Source: JANQOH01 sp965200095 (GTDB lineage Bacteria; Pseudomonadota; Alphaproteobacteria; UBA7887). Taken from it: a DNA stretch of 64,000 bases. The number at the start of each line of letters is the position of its first letter. The first letter of the stretch is position 1. Below, piece by piece: positions 36,677 through 45,838 of this stretch. The notes under the pieces are model-generated. The model ran no database searches, was not told the origin of the DNA, and saw only the letters and a program-made list of their open reading frames with translations. A program made the translations under genes and the position numbers. The stretch lies in assembly GCA_965200095.1 (NCBI GenBank), contig OZ241350.1, positions 682,001-746,000 of the forward strand. The letters are read 5' to 3'.

Positions 36677-37588
36677 ATGACCGGGTTCGAGCCGTTCGCG
36701 GGCGTGTTGCCGCCCGTCGTCACCCCGTTCGACGAAGATCTGGCGCCCGACCGCGCCGCCTTCGTCGCGCATTGCCGGCGGTTGCTCGAACAGGGCGCCG
36801 ACGGACTCGCGGTGTTCGGCACCACCGGCGAGGCGAACTCGCTGTCGGCGGACGAACGCATGGCGCTGCTGGACGCGCTGACGGAGGACGGCATCGACGC
36901 CGCCGCGCTGATGCCGGGGACGGGGTGCTGCGCGCTCCCCGACACGGTGCGGCTGACGCGCCATGCGCTCGACGCCGGTTGCGGCGGCGTGCTGACGTTG
37001 CCGCCGTTCTACTACAAGGGGGTGAGCGACGACGGGGTGTTCGCCAGCATCGCCGAACCGATCGAGCGTATCGGCGACGCGCGTTTGCGGGTCTATCTCT
37101 ACCACATCCCGCCGATGGCCGGGGTCGGGTTTTCGCTCGATGTCGTGGGGCGCCTGATCGAAGCCTACCCGCAGACCGTCGTCGGGTTGAAGGACAGTTC
37201 GGGGGACTGGAGCAACACCGGGGCGCTGATCCGCGCGTTTCCGGGCTTCGCGGTGTTTTCCGGGTCGGAAGTTTTCCTGCTCGCGAATCTGCGCGCCGGC
37301 GGCGCCGGCTGCATCACCGCAACCGGCAATGTGAACCTCGCGAATATCCGCGGGCTCTACGCGCGCTGGCGGACGCCCGAAGCCGACGCCCTGCAAGCCG
37401 AAATCACCGCGTTGCGCGAAACCGTGCAGGCGCGGCCCATGATCCCGGCGCTCAAGGCGATTCTCGCGGCCCATACCGGCGCGCCGGGGTGGGCGCGGGT
37501 GCGGCCGCCGCTCGCAGCGCTGGACGCGGCCGCCGCGGCGGCGCTCGCCGGGGCGCTGGCCGCGCACGGTTTCGCTCTCGCCGCGTAA
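36677..37588 (+). CDS. DapA/NanA-family aldolase (dihydrodipicolinate synthase-like)
   Basis: 303-residue class I aldolase of the DHDPS family. Signature GLAVFGTTGEANSLS, the catalytic tyrosine in VYLYHIPPMAG, and the Schiff-base lysine in VVGLKDSSGDWSN are present. The family covers dihydrodipicolinate synthase, N-acetylneuraminate lyase and several keto-deoxy-sugar aldolases. Here the post-Lys sequence SSGDWSN and the lack of lysine genes nearby point to a catabolic member rather than true DapA. ATG 36677 follows GGGAGG. Downstream dsbB begins 26 bp later. Confidence 0.88.
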   Translation: MTGFEPFAGVLPPVVTPFDEDLAPDRAAFVAHCRRLLEQGADGLAVFGTTGEANSLSADERMALLDALTEDGIDAAALMPGTGCCALPDTVRLTRHALDAGCGGVLTLPPFYYKGVSDDGVFASIAEPIERIGDARLRVYLYHIPPMAGVGFSLDVVGRLIEAYPQTVVGLKDSSGDWSNTGALIRAFPGFAVFSGSEVFLLANLRAGGAGCITATGNVNLANIRGLYARWRTPEADALQAEITALRETVQARPMIPALKAILAAHTGAPGWARVRPPLAALDAAAAAALAGALAAHGFALAA

Positions 37589-37613
37589 CGCCGGCGGCGC
37601 GCCGGACCCGGCG

Positions 37614-38132
37614 ATGGTCCTGTCCCTCGAGGCCGTGCGCGCGCTCGCGCCGCCGGGGCGCTATTTCGCGCTGGCGGGGCTTTGCTCCGCGGGAATGCTG
37701 GCGACGGCGCTGGGGTTCCAGTATCTCGGCGGCCTCGCGCCCTGCGAATTGTGTCACTGGCAGCGCGTCCCCTACGCGGCGGTCGTCGTGCTGGCGGCGG
37801 CCGGCCTGCTGCTGCGCGGGCGACTGTCGCCGGGGGCGACGACGGCGTTCGCAGCCGGGTGCGCGGCGCTGTTCTTCGCCGACGCCGCCATCGCCGGCTT
37901 CCATGTCGGGGTCGAACAGGGCTGGTGGGCCGGAACCTCGAGCTGCGCCGCCGCCGATGCGCCGGCGGACGATCTGGACGCGCTGCGCGACGCCGTGTTC
38001 GCCGCGCCCGCGGTCTTTTGCGACGCGGTGGCGTGGTCTTTCGCGGGGCTGTCCATGGCGGCGTGGAACGGCCTCGCGGCGCTGGCCCTGGGCGGCGCGT
38101 CGGCGGTTGTCGTCGCGGGGCGGCTGCGGTGA
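37614..38132 (+). CDS. dsbB: Disulfide bond formation protein B
   Basis: 172-residue inner-membrane quinone reductase that re-oxidises DsbA. Four predicted membrane helices. The first cysteine pair is CELCHW at the periplasmic end of the first helix pair, and a second cysteine (SSCAAAD) lies in the large periplasmic loop with another at VFCDAV. Length and topology match DsbB. Its stop overlaps the GTG start of coq7 by 3 bp, so they are co-translated. Confidence 0.87.
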   Translation: MVLSLEAVRALAPPGRYFALAGLCSAGMLATALGFQYLGGLAPCELCHWQRVPYAAVVVLAAAGLLLRGRLSPGATTAFAAGCAALFFADAAIAGFHVGVEQGWWAGTSSCAAADAPADDLDALRDAVFAAPAVFCDAVAWSFAGLSMAAWNGLAALALGGASAVVVAGRLR

Positions 38133-38701
38133 GGCGGCGGCCGCTGCCGGGCGACCTTGCCGGCGCGGATCTGCGGGCGCGCGCGCTGCGCGTCGATCAC
38201 GCCGGCGAGCTGGCGGCGGTGCGCATCCTTGAAGGCCAGCTCGCCGTGCTCGGCGACGCCCCGGCGGCGCCGCCGATCCGCGAGATGGCGGCGCAGGAAC
38301 GGCGTCACCTGGAAACCTTCGAGCGCCTGGTCGCGCGCGACCGGGTGCGCCCGACGGTCCTGGCGCCGCTGTGGCATGCGGTCGGGTTCGCGCTCGGCGC
38401 CGCGTCCGCGCTCGCCGGTCCGCGCGCGGCGATGGCGTGCACAGCCGCCATCGAGGAAGCGATCGAGACGCATTACGCGCGTCAGATCGCGGCGCTGGAA
38501 GCGGACCCCGACGCCGACCGCGAGGACGGCGAAGACGGCGGGGAGCGGAGGCTGAGCGCGGTGCTGAGAGCGTTCCGGGACGACGAGATCGCCCATCGCG
38601 ACGCCGCGCGGGCCCACGGCGCGGACGCTGCGCCGGCGCCGCTCGGAGCGCTGGTGCGCAGCGGCTGCCGCGCGGCGATCCGGCTCTCCGAACGGTTCTG
38701 A
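38129..38701 (+). CDS. coq7: COQ7-type demethoxyubiquinone hydroxylase
   Basis: 190-residue di-iron monooxygenase for the penultimate ring hydroxylation of ubiquinone. The four-helix carboxylate-bridged iron site is seen as Glu in VDHAGELAAVRI, ExxH in QERRHLETF, Glu in AAIEEAIETHYARQ, and ExxH in DDEIAHRDAA. There is no ATG; GTG 38129 overlaps the dsbB stop and gives the normal N-terminus. COQ7 rather than UbiF is typical of alphaproteobacteria, supporting the taxonomic inference. Confidence 0.9.
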   Translation: MRRRPLPGDLAGADLRARALRVDHAGELAAVRILEGQLAVLGDAPAAPPIREMAAQERRHLETFERLVARDRVRPTVLAPLWHAVGFALGAASALAGPRAAMACTAAIEEAIETHYARQIAALEADPDADREDGEDGGERRLSAVLRAFRDDEIAHRDAARAHGADAAPAPLGALVRSGCRAAIRLSERF

Positions 38702-38717
38702 GCGGCGGGAGAGGCGC

Positions 38718-40718
38718 ATGACGGTTTCCGAACACGCGGACACGGTCGATCTGGCGGCGGCGGCGTCGCGGGCCGGCGGCGCGGTGTCGCCGGAGGCGCT
38801 CGGCGACTTCCTGCGCGGCGCGGCGGCGGCGCCCGAGGGGCCGGACCCGGACGCCTGGATCGACCTTGTCGCGCCGGAGGCGGACGCGGCGCTGCGGGCC
38901 CGTCTGCGCCGCGCGCGCGAGGCGGCGCGGGCCGTCCCGGCGGCGGCGCCCGACCGCGCCGCGAGGCTCGCCCGGCTGCGCGGCGAACTCGCCCGGCGCG
39001 GGCTCGACGGGTTCATGGTCCCGCGCGCCGACGAACATCAGGGCGAATGGGTCCCCCGGCGCGCCGACCGCCTCGCCTGGATCTGCGGCTTCACGGGGTC
39101 GGCGGGCGTGGCGGCGGTGCTGCGCGAACGCGCGGCGCTGTTCGTCGACGGACGCTACACGCTACAGGCGGAAAGCGAAGCGGCGGAAGAATTCGAGCGG
39201 GCGGCGCCGGGCGACCTGCCGGATTGGCTGGCGTCCGCCCTCGGGGCCGGCGCGCGGCTCGGCTACGACCCGTGGCTGCACACCCGGCGCGGGCGGGAGA
39301 CGCTCGAGGCCGCGTGCGAACGCGCCGGCGCGTCGCTGATTCCGGTCGGGGACAACCCTCTGGATGCGGTGTGGGAGGACCGGCCGCCGCCGCCTATCGC
39401 CCCGGTCGTCGCGCATGAGGAGCGCCATGCGGGGCGGAGCGCCGCCGACAAGCGCGCCGCCTGCGCCGCGGAGCTGGCGCGCGAGGGGCTCGACGCCGCG
39501 GTGCTCACCCTGCCGGACTCGATCGCGTGGCTGCTCAACCTGCGCGGCGGCGACGTGGCCTTCACGCCGCTGGCGCTGGCGTTCGCGGTCCTGCGCGTCG
39601 ACGAGACGGTCGACCTGTTCATCGACCGGCGCAAATTGTCGCCGGGCGTGGCCGCGCATCTCGGCGCCGGCGTGCGCGCGCATGAGCCGGCGGCGTTCGA
39701 GGCGGCGCTGCGGGGGTTGCGCGGGCGCGTTGCGGCGGACCCCGACAGCGCCGCCGAACAGGTGTTCCGCGCGCTCGCGGCGGGGCGCGCCGAGGCGGTG
39801 GAAAGCGCCGACCCCTGCGTGCTCGCGAAAGCGGTGAAGAACGCCGTGGAGCTCGACGGCGCGCGCGCCGCCCATCGCCGCGACGGCGCGGCGCTGGCGC
39901 GGTTCCTGCGCTGGCTCGACGAGAACGCGCCGCGCGGCGGAGTCGACGAGATCGCCGCCGCGGACCGTCTCGAGGCCGAGCGCCGCAAGGACGCGGATTT
40001 CCGCGGACCGAGTTTCCCGACCATCTCCGGCGCCGGGCCGAACGGCGCAATTGTCCACTACCGCGTGAGCGCGGAGAGCAACCGTCCCCTCGCGCCGGGG
40101 ACGTTCTACCTGGTGGATTCGGGGGGGCAGTATCCGGACGGGACGACCGACGTAACCCGCACCGTGGCGGTCGGGACGGCGGACGCGGAAATGCGCGACC
40201 GCTTCACGCGCGTGTTGAAGGGGCATATCGCGCTGGCGCGGGCGCGGTTTCCCGCCGGCGCGACGGGGGCCCGACTCGACGCGCTGGCCCGCGCGGCGCT
40301 GTGGCGGGCGGGCCTCGACTATCGTCACGGGACCGGCCACGGGGTCGGCAGCTATCTCGGCGTGCATGAGGGGCCGCACGCCATTTCCCCCGCGGCGACG
40401 GACATAGCGCTGCGGCCGGGCATGATCGTCTCGAACGAACCCGGCTACTACAAGACCGGCGCGTGGGGGATTCGCATCGAGAACCTCGTCGCCGTCGTCG
40501 AAAGCGCGGAGGGCGAGGCGGGCGATTTCCTCGAATTCGAGACTCTGACGCTGGCGCCCATCGACCGCCGGGCCATCGACCTCTCCCTGCTGGAGGATGG
40601 GGAACGGCGATGGCTCGACACCTATCACGCGCGCGTTTTCGCGGCGCTCGCGCCGCTTCTCGACAGCGTCGACGCGGCCTGGCTGGAAGCGGCCTGCGCG
40701 CCGCTCGCCGCGGGTTGA
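38718..40718 (+). CDS. Xaa-Pro aminopeptidase (M24B family)
   Basis: 666-residue di-metal peptidase removing N-terminal residues before proline. It has three parts: an N-terminal domain with DGFMVPRADEHQGEWVP, a middle creatinase-like domain, and the pita-bread catalytic domain. Metal ligands are seen in YLVDSGGQYPDGTTDVTRT (two Asp), GTGHGVGSYLGVHEG (His), VSNEPGYY (Glu) and GIRIENLVAV (Glu). Residues 1-75 form an extra Ala/Asp-rich N-terminal extension not usual in the family. A 16-bp gap follows coq7, so it could be in the same operon. Confidence 0.92.
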   Translation: MTVSEHADTVDLAAAASRAGGAVSPEALGDFLRGAAAAPEGPDPDAWIDLVAPEADAALRARLRRAREAARAVPAAAPDRAARLARLRGELARRGLDGFMVPRADEHQGEWVPRRADRLAWICGFTGSAGVAAVLRERAALFVDGRYTLQAESEAAEEFERAAPGDLPDWLASALGAGARLGYDPWLHTRRGRETLEAACERAGASLIPVGDNPLDAVWEDRPPPPIAPVVAHEERHAGRSAADKRAACAAELAREGLDAAVLTLPDSIAWLLNLRGGDVAFTPLALAFAVLRVDETVDLFIDRRKLSPGVAAHLGAGVRAHEPAAFEAALRGLRGRVAADPDSAAEQVFRALAAGRAEAVESADPCVLAKAVKNAVELDGARAAHRRDGAALARFLRWLDENAPRGGVDEIAAADRLEAERRKDADFRGPSFPTISGAGPNGAIVHYRVSAESNRPLAPGTFYLVDSGGQYPDGTTDVTRTVAVGTADAEMRDRFTRVLKGHIALARARFPAGATGARLDALARAALWRAGLDYRHGTGHGVGSYLGVHEGPHAISPAATDIALRPGMIVSNEPGYYKTGAWGIRIENLVAVVESAEGEAGDFLEFETLTLAPIDRRAIDLSLLEDGERRWLDTYHARVFAALAPLLDSVDAAWLEAACAPLAAG

Positions 40719-40722
40719 GGAG

Positions 40723-41499
40723 TCAGTCGGCAGGGCCGGCCGAGTCGCGCAGCGCGGCGAGAAACTTCTCGATACGGGCGGCGTTGACGCCCACATCCGA
40801 CCGGCCGACGCGGCTCTTGCTGCGCATGTCGACCTTCGAGCCGCCGGCCCGGGGGGCGATGCGGATGACGATGTCGTCCTTGAACTCGTAGAAGCGGCTG
40901 GTGTCGACGGCTTCGATCCGCAGGGCGGCGGGGTCGGCGGCGACGATCTCCCAGCCGCTGGCCTCGGCGAGGGCGAGCGCGTGTTCGAAGGTTTCCAGCG
41001 GCGGGGCGACGACGGCAAGCGGTCGGACGCCGGGATATCCGGCGCGCTGCTGCAACGCTGCTTCGGCGCCGGGGTGTCCGGGCGGATTGCTCGCGCCTTC
41101 GGCGCTGCGCCGCTCGAGCAGCGCCAGAAACGCCGGCGGGTCTTCCAGGTCGGTGGAGATGTCGTGGATGAAGGGGCTGGTGCGCACGGTGGCGTAGCGC
41201 TCGCCGATGAGGCCCGCGGCGGCGACCCCGGCGACAATGCCGACGAGGGAGATAACCGCGCCGCGCCGCGCGCCGCCGGGGAGCGAGGCGCCGAGACCGA
41301 TGAGGCCGACGACGACCGCGCCGGCCCCGGCCAGGGCGGCGTAGCGGCTGAGCGTCAACAGCGCGAAGCCATAGTCCCAGCGGCCCTCGCGATAGCCCCA
41401 GGCGGCGACCCACAGGGCCGCGAGCGCGGCGACGCCGGCGAGACAGGCGAGGGTTCCGAGAGCGGTCAGACGTTTCTCGCCGTGAATGCCGCTGGCCAT
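40723..41499 (-). CDS. DUF1499 membrane protein
   Basis: 258 residues. Three membrane segments in the first 105 residues (LTALGTLACLAGVAALAALW, YAALAGAGAVVVGLIGLGA and GAVISLVGIVAGVAAAGLIG) lead to a soluble DUF1499 domain with ISTDLEDPPAF at its start and YEFKDDIVIRI, DMRSKSRVGRSDVGVNAARI at its end. The family has no proven function. ATG 41499 is preferred, with GGGAGGG at the right distance; an ATG at 41538 is in frame but has no such site. Convergent with the peptidase gene, 4 bp apart, and divergent from rplU. Confidence 0.85.
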   Translation of the reverse strand: MASGIHGEKRLTALGTLACLAGVAALAALWVAAWGYREGRWDYGFALLTLSRYAALAGAGAVVVGLIGLGASLPGGARRGAVISLVGIVAGVAAAGLIGERYATVRTSPFIHDISTDLEDPPAFLALLERRSAEGASNPPGHPGAEAALQQRAGYPGVRPLAVVAPPLETFEHALALAEASGWEIVAADPAALRIEAVDTSRFYEFKDDIVIRIAPRAGGSKVDMRSKSRVGRSDVGVNAARIEKFLAALRDSAGPAD

Positions 41500-41592
41500 G
41501 CTCGCCCTCCCGAATACGGCGGATGCGGAGTCGATCATGCGCGCGCCGCCGCGGGATTGCAATCGCCGCATCGACGGCGCATCGACAGTCCG

Positions 41593-41620
41593 TTGACAGG
41601 CTGGGCGCCGCGGCTATAGT
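41593..41620 (+). promoter_or_regulatory. Sigma70-type promoter of rplU-rpmA
   Basis: Perfect -35 TTGACA (41593-41598), 16-bp spacer, -10 TATAGT (41615-41620). It ends 41 bp before the rplU start codon. Best promoter match seen in the window, fitting a ribosomal protein operon. Confidence 0.75.
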
Positions 41621-41661
41621 CGCGGCTTGCGAAAGACGGGGGCGCGAAGCGCGGCGCAACG

Positions 41662-42003
41662 ATGTATGCAGTCGTGAAAACCGGTGGCAAGCAGTACCGG
41701 GTGTCGAGGAACGACGTGATCAAGGTCGAAACCCTCCCCGGCGCGGCCGGAGACCGGGTGACGCTCGGCGACGTGCTCATGGTCGTGGACGGCGCAGAGG
41801 TGCGTATCGGCGCGCCCATGGTGGCCGGGGCGTCGGTGGCGGCGACCGTGCTCGAGCAGATGCGCGAGGACAAGATCGCCGTATTCAGGAAAATCAGGCG
41901 CAAGGGCCATCGCCGCAAGCGCGGACACCGCCAGGCGAAGACGGTGTTGCGCATCGGCGATATCGACCCGGGCGAGTCGGGGAGCACGCGCGATGGCGCA
42001 TAA
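41662..42003 (+). CDS. rplU: 50S ribosomal protein L21
   Basis: 113-residue large-subunit protein binding 23S rRNA near L20. Starts MYAVVKTGGKQYRVSRND, the universal L21 opening, and includes the basic RNA-binding stretch RKIRRKGHRRKRGHRQ near residues 75-90. A short acidic tail follows. Its stop overlaps the start of rpmA by 11 bp. Confidence 0.97.
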   Translation: MYAVVKTGGKQYRVSRNDVIKVETLPGAAGDRVTLGDVLMVVDGAEVRIGAPMVAGASVAATVLEQMREDKIAVFRKIRRKGHRRKRGHRQAKTVLRIGDIDPGESGSTRDGA

Positions 42004-42274
42004 GAAAGCGGGCGGGAGTTCGCGCAACGGCCGCGATTCGGCGGGAAGGCGCCTCGGCGTCAAGAAATACGGCGGCGAGATCGTGATCCCGGGGAACATC
42101 ATCGTGCGCCAGCGCGGCACGCGGTTCCACCCCGGAAGTCACGTGGGGATGGGCCGCGACCACACGCTGTTCGCGACCGCGCCGGGCCGGGTCGCCTTCC
42201 GCCGCGGGCGTCGGGGCCGCACCTACGTGTCGGTGGACGCCGCGGGCGCTGCCGCGGCGAACCCGGGCGGCTGA
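41993..42274 (+). CDS. rpmA: 50S ribosomal protein L27
   Basis: 93-residue large-subunit protein whose N-terminus reaches the peptidyl transferase centre. The opening MAHKKAGGSSRNGRDSAGRR and GNIIVRQRGTRFHPG are diagnostic. Overlaps rplU by 11 bp. A 7-bp GC stem follows before obgE, so read-through to obgE may be partial. Confidence 0.97.
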   Translation: MAHKKAGGSSRNGRDSAGRRLGVKKYGGEIVIPGNIIVRQRGTRFHPGSHVGMGRDHTLFATAPGRVAFRRGRRGRTYVSVDAAGAAAANPGG

Positions 42275-42282
42275 CCTCCCCT

Positions 42283-42301
42283 CCCGCTCCGCACGAGCGG
42301 G
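42283..42301 (+). terminator. GC hairpin between rpmA and obgE
   Basis: Perfect 7-bp stem CCCGCTC / GAGCGGG with a 5-nt loop (CGCAC), nine bases after the rpmA stop. No U run. May attenuate transcription between ribosomal genes and obgE; weak evidence. Confidence 0.35.
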
Positions 42302-42332
42302 GCGGCGTCCGCGACGGGCGGGCGAAACGGCG

Positions 42333-43352
42333 ATGAGTTTTTTCGACGAAGCGGCGATCCTCGTGCGCTCGGGAGACGGCGGCAACGGTTGCGTCGCCTT
42401 CCGGCGCGAACGCCGCCGCCCGCGCGGCGGGCCGGCCGGCGGACGCGGCGGACGCGGCGGCGACGTGATCGTCGAAGCGGCGGCCGGTCTCAACACGCTT
42501 CGCGGCTTCCGCTCCCGGCGCCATTTCAGGGCGCGCCGGGGCGGCGACGGCGAGGGTAACGACCGCGACGGCGCCGGCGCCGAAGCGCTGACGCTGCAAG
42601 TTCCCGCCGGGACGACGGTCCTCGATGAAGACGGCGCGGCCGTTGCGGACCTAGCGGCGGTGGGCGACCGCGCGGTGCTTGCCGAAGGCGGGCGCGGCGG
42701 GCGCGGCAACGCGGCGTTCAAGTCGCCGACGCGCCAGGCGCCGCGGGTCGCCGAAGAGGGCCAGCCGGGGGTGGAACGACGCCTGCGCCTGCGCCTGCGC
42801 CTGATCGCCGATGTGGGACTGGTGGGCCTTCCCAACGCCGGCAAGTCGACCTTTCTCGCCGCCGTCACCCGCGCGCGGCCGCGGATCGCCGACTACCCGT
42901 TCACGACGCTGGCGCCGCAACTCGGCGTCGCCGCCGCCAGCGACGGGGAGCTCGTGGTCGCGGATATTCCGGGTCTGATCGAGGGGGCGCACCGGGGCGC
43001 CGGCCTCGGCGACCGGTTCCTCGGCCATGTGGAGCGTTGCGCGGTCCTGTTGCACCTTGTCGACGCGACCGGCCCCGATGTCGGCGGCGCATGGCGCGCC
43101 GTGCGCCGGGAGCTCGCGGAATACGGCGCGGGACTCGCCGAAAAGCCGGCGCTCGTCGGTCTCAACAAGTGCGACGCCGCGGGCGGCGAGGCGCTGCGGC
43201 GGGCGCGGGCGGCGCTCGCGGCGGCGGGCGCGCCGGACGCGCGCGTCCTGTCCGGGGCGACCGGCGCCGGGGTCGCCGATGTCATGGCGGCGCTCGCCGC
43301 GGTCGCCGGGGCGGCGCGCGCGCCGGCGCCGGAGACGCCGTGGCGCCCGTGA
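42333..43352 (+). CDS. obgE: Obg-family GTPase CgtA/ObgE
   Basis: 339-residue ribosome-assembly GTPase. The N-terminal glycine-rich Obg fold (FFDEAAILVRSGDGGNGCVA, then GGPAGGRGGRGGD) is followed by the G domain: G1 GLPNAGKST, switch II DIPGLIEGAHRGAGLG, G4 NKCD and G5 SGATG. It lacks the C-terminal OCT domain, as common in alphaproteobacteria. proB follows with a short overlap. Confidence 0.95.
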   Translation: MSFFDEAAILVRSGDGGNGCVAFRRERRRPRGGPAGGRGGRGGDVIVEAAAGLNTLRGFRSRRHFRARRGGDGEGNDRDGAGAEALTLQVPAGTTVLDEDGAAVADLAAVGDRAVLAEGGRGGRGNAAFKSPTRQAPRVAEEGQPGVERRLRLRLRLIADVGLVGLPNAGKSTFLAAVTRARPRIADYPFTTLAPQLGVAAASDGELVVADIPGLIEGAHRGAGLGDRFLGHVERCAVLLHLVDATGPDVGGAWRAVRRELAEYGAGLAEKPALVGLNKCDAAGGEALRRARAALAAAGAPDARVLSGATGAGVADVMAALAAVAGAARAPAPETPWRP

Positions 43353-44524
43353 CGCCCGCGACATCGACGCGAACGGCGGCGTTCGCCGACGCCCGGCGCG
43401 TCGTCGTCAAGGTCGGGTCGGCGCTGCTCAGCGACGGACGCGGCGGTTTGCATCACGACTGGATCGCGTCGCTGGCGGACGATATCGCGGCGTTACGGCG
43501 GCGCGGCGTGCGCGTGCTGCTGGTGTCGTCGGGCGCGATCGCGGTGGGGCGGCGGCGCCTCGCCCCGGCGCGCCGGTCGCTGGCGCTGGAGGAAAAGCAG
43601 GCTTGCGCGGCGGTGGGGCAGATCCGCCTCGCCCACGCCTGGCAACAGGCCTTCGCGCGTCATGACGCGACGGTGGCGCAGCTCCTGCTGACTCCTCAGG
43701 ATTCCGAAGACCGCCGCCGCTATCTCAACGCGCGCAACACCATCGACGCGCTGCTGCGCCTCGACGCGCTGCCGTTGATCAACGAAAACGACACCGTCGC
43801 GACCGAGGAGATCCGCTTCGGCGACAATGACCGGCTGGCGGCGCGGGTGGCGCAGATGGCGGGGGCCGATGTCCTCGTTCTGTTGTCGGACGTGGATGGC
43901 CTTTACACGGCGGACCCGCGCCGCGACCCGGAGGCGCGGCGCCTCGACGAGGTGCGCGCCGTCACCCCGGAGATCGCCGCCATGGCCGGCGGCAGTCCGA
44001 CCGATACGGGTTCGGGCGGGATGATCACCAAGATCGAGGCGGCGCGGATCGCGTTGCGGGCGGGCTGTCACATGGCGATCGTCGAAGGCGCGCCGGCGCG
44101 CCCGCTGACGCGGCTGGAGGCGGGCGCGCCCTGCACCTGGTTCCGCGCCGAAGCGAGTCCGCTCACGGCGCGCAAGCAGTGGATCGCCGGCGGCCTGCGG
44201 CCGGCCGGCGCGCTGACGGTCGACGCCGGGGCCGCGCGCGCTCTGGCGGCGGGCAAGAGCCTGCTGCCGGCCGGGGTGACGGCCGCGGAAGGGGATTTCG
44301 GGCGCGGCGATCTGGTGGCGGTGCGCGATACGGACGCGAGGGAGATCGCGCGCGGGTTGTGCGCCTATGGCGGCGCGGACGCGCGCGCCATCCTGGGACG
44401 CAGAAGCGATGAAATCGAACGCCTCCTGGGCTATCGTGGCCGCGAGGAGATCATCCACAGGGACGATCTGGTGCTGGCTGCGGGCCCGGCGCCGGCGGCG
44501 GACGCGGGAGGAGGAGAGCGATGA
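43340..44524 (+). CDS. proB: Glutamate 5-kinase
   Basis: 394-residue first enzyme of proline synthesis, phosphorylating glutamate. The amino-acid kinase domain has VVVKVGSALLSDG, LLVSSGAIAVG, PLINENDTVATEE with FGDNDRLAARVA, and DVDGLYTADPR. A C-terminal PUA domain (from about residue 290, RKQWIAGGLRPAG) completes it. No ATG is available; GTG 43340 has GGAG six bases before it, and GTG 43349 overlapping the obgE stop is the alternative. The proA start overlaps its stop (ATGA). Confidence 0.95.
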   Translation: MAPVTPATSTRTAAFADARRVVVKVGSALLSDGRGGLHHDWIASLADDIAALRRRGVRVLLVSSGAIAVGRRRLAPARRSLALEEKQACAAVGQIRLAHAWQQAFARHDATVAQLLLTPQDSEDRRRYLNARNTIDALLRLDALPLINENDTVATEEIRFGDNDRLAARVAQMAGADVLVLLSDVDGLYTADPRRDPEARRLDEVRAVTPEIAAMAGGSPTDTGSGGMITKIEAARIALRAGCHMAIVEGAPARPLTRLEAGAPCTWFRAEASPLTARKQWIAGGLRPAGALTVDAGAARALAAGKSLLPAGVTAAEGDFGRGDLVAVRDTDAREIARGLCAYGGADARAILGRRSDEIERLLGYRGREEIIHRDDLVLAAGPAPAADAGGGER

Positions 44525-45804
44525 GTCTGGCCGGCCAGATCGAGGCGCATCTGCTGCGCGAGAAGATGCGCGCGCTCGGCAAGGCGGCGCGCGCCGCGGC
44601 GGCGGCGCTGGCGAAACAGGAGTCCGAAGCGAAAAATGCGGCGCTGGCCGCGGCGGCGGCGGCGATCCGCAGCGACTCCGGCGCGATTCTCGACGCCAAC
44701 GCGGCCGATATGGAGCGCGCGCGGGGGCGCGGCGTCAAGGGCGCGTTTCTCGACCGGCTGGCCCTCGACGACGCGCGTCTGGAGGCGATGGCGCAGGGGC
44801 TGGATGCGGTAGCGGCGCTCCCCGACCCCGTCGGCGCCTGCATGGACGAATGGACGCGCCCGAACGGCCTCGCCATCCGCCGCGTGCGCGTGCCCCTGGG
44901 CGTCATCGGCGTGATCTACGAGTCGCGCCCCAATGTCACCGCGGATGCGGGCGCGCTGTGCCTCAAGTCGGGCAATGCGGCGATCCTGCGCGGCGGTTCC
45001 GAGAGTTTCGAGTCGTCGGCCGCGATCCATCGATGCCTCGTGCGGGGCCTGAAGGAAGCGGGCCTGCCCGAAGCCGCGATACAGCGCGTTTCGACGCGCG
45101 ACCGCGCCGCGGTCGGGGAAATGCTGACGATGACCGACCATATCGACGTGGTGGTGCCGCGGGGCGGCAAGTCTCTGGTGGCGCGCGTCGCCGAAGAAAG
45201 CCGCGTGCCTGTGATCAAGCATCTCGACGGCATATGCCACGTCTATATCGACCGCGCGGCGGATGCGGAGATGGCGGCCTCGGTCACCCTGAACGCGAAG
45301 ATGCGGCGCACGGGGATCTGCGGCGCCGCGGAGACCGTCCTGGTGCACCGCGACGCGGTCTCCGGAGTCCTCCCCGGCGTTCTCGACGGGCTGGTCGCCG
45401 CCGGTTGCGAAGTGCGCGGCGACGAGACCGTGCGCGGGGTCGACCCCCGCGCCGTCGCGGCGACCGCGCAGGACTGGGACACCGAATATCTCGACGCCAT
45501 CGTTTCGGTGAAGGCGGTGGGCAGCCTCGACGAAGCCATCGCCCATGTGGAGGCGCACGGGTCGCATCATACCGACAGCATCGTCACCGAGGACCGCGCG
45601 GCGGCGGATCGGTTCCTGCGCGAGGTCGACAGCGGCATCGTGCTGCACAACGCCTCGACCCAATTCGCCGACGGGGGCGAGTTCGGCATGGGCGCCGAGA
45701 TCGGCATTTCCACGGGCAAGCTCCATGCCCGCGGGCCGGTGGGGCTGGAACAACTGACGAGCTACAAATATGTCGTGCGCGGCGCCGGCCAGACCCGCCC
45801 CTGA
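44521..45804 (+). CDS. proA: Gamma-glutamyl phosphate reductase
   Basis: 427-residue NADPH-dependent enzyme reducing glutamyl phosphate to the semialdehyde in proline synthesis, often in complex with ProB. Aldehyde-dehydrogenase-fold marks include YESRPNVTADAG, RGGSESFESS, and the catalytic cysteine in RRTGICGAAETVLVH. The end GLEQLTSYKYVVRG is typical. Translationally coupled to proB by a 4-bp overlap. Confidence 0.96.
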   Translation: MSLAGQIEAHLLREKMRALGKAARAAAAALAKQESEAKNAALAAAAAAIRSDSGAILDANAADMERARGRGVKGAFLDRLALDDARLEAMAQGLDAVAALPDPVGACMDEWTRPNGLAIRRVRVPLGVIGVIYESRPNVTADAGALCLKSGNAAILRGGSESFESSAAIHRCLVRGLKEAGLPEAAIQRVSTRDRAAVGEMLTMTDHIDVVVPRGGKSLVARVAEESRVPVIKHLDGICHVYIDRAADAEMAASVTLNAKMRRTGICGAAETVLVHRDAVSGVLPGVLDGLVAAGCEVRGDETVRGVDPRAVAATAQDWDTEYLDAIVSVKAVGSLDEAIAHVEAHGSHHTDSIVTEDRAAADRFLREVDSGIVLHNASTQFADGGEFGMGAEIGISTGKLHARGPVGLEQLTSYKYVVRGAGQTRP

Positions 45805-45838
45805 CCGGCGCCGCGACGTTCGCACAGGGAGGACCGCC

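Noticed and set aside
35219..37567. Minus-strand frame extending past 36469 over the DapA-family gene
   Set aside because: Only the part from 36469 downward is restriction-protein-like; the rest is antisense to a strong plus-strand gene.
36677..37588. True dihydrodipicolinate synthase DapA
   Set aside because: Not with lysine genes and the sequence around the active site differs from DapA; family-level call only.
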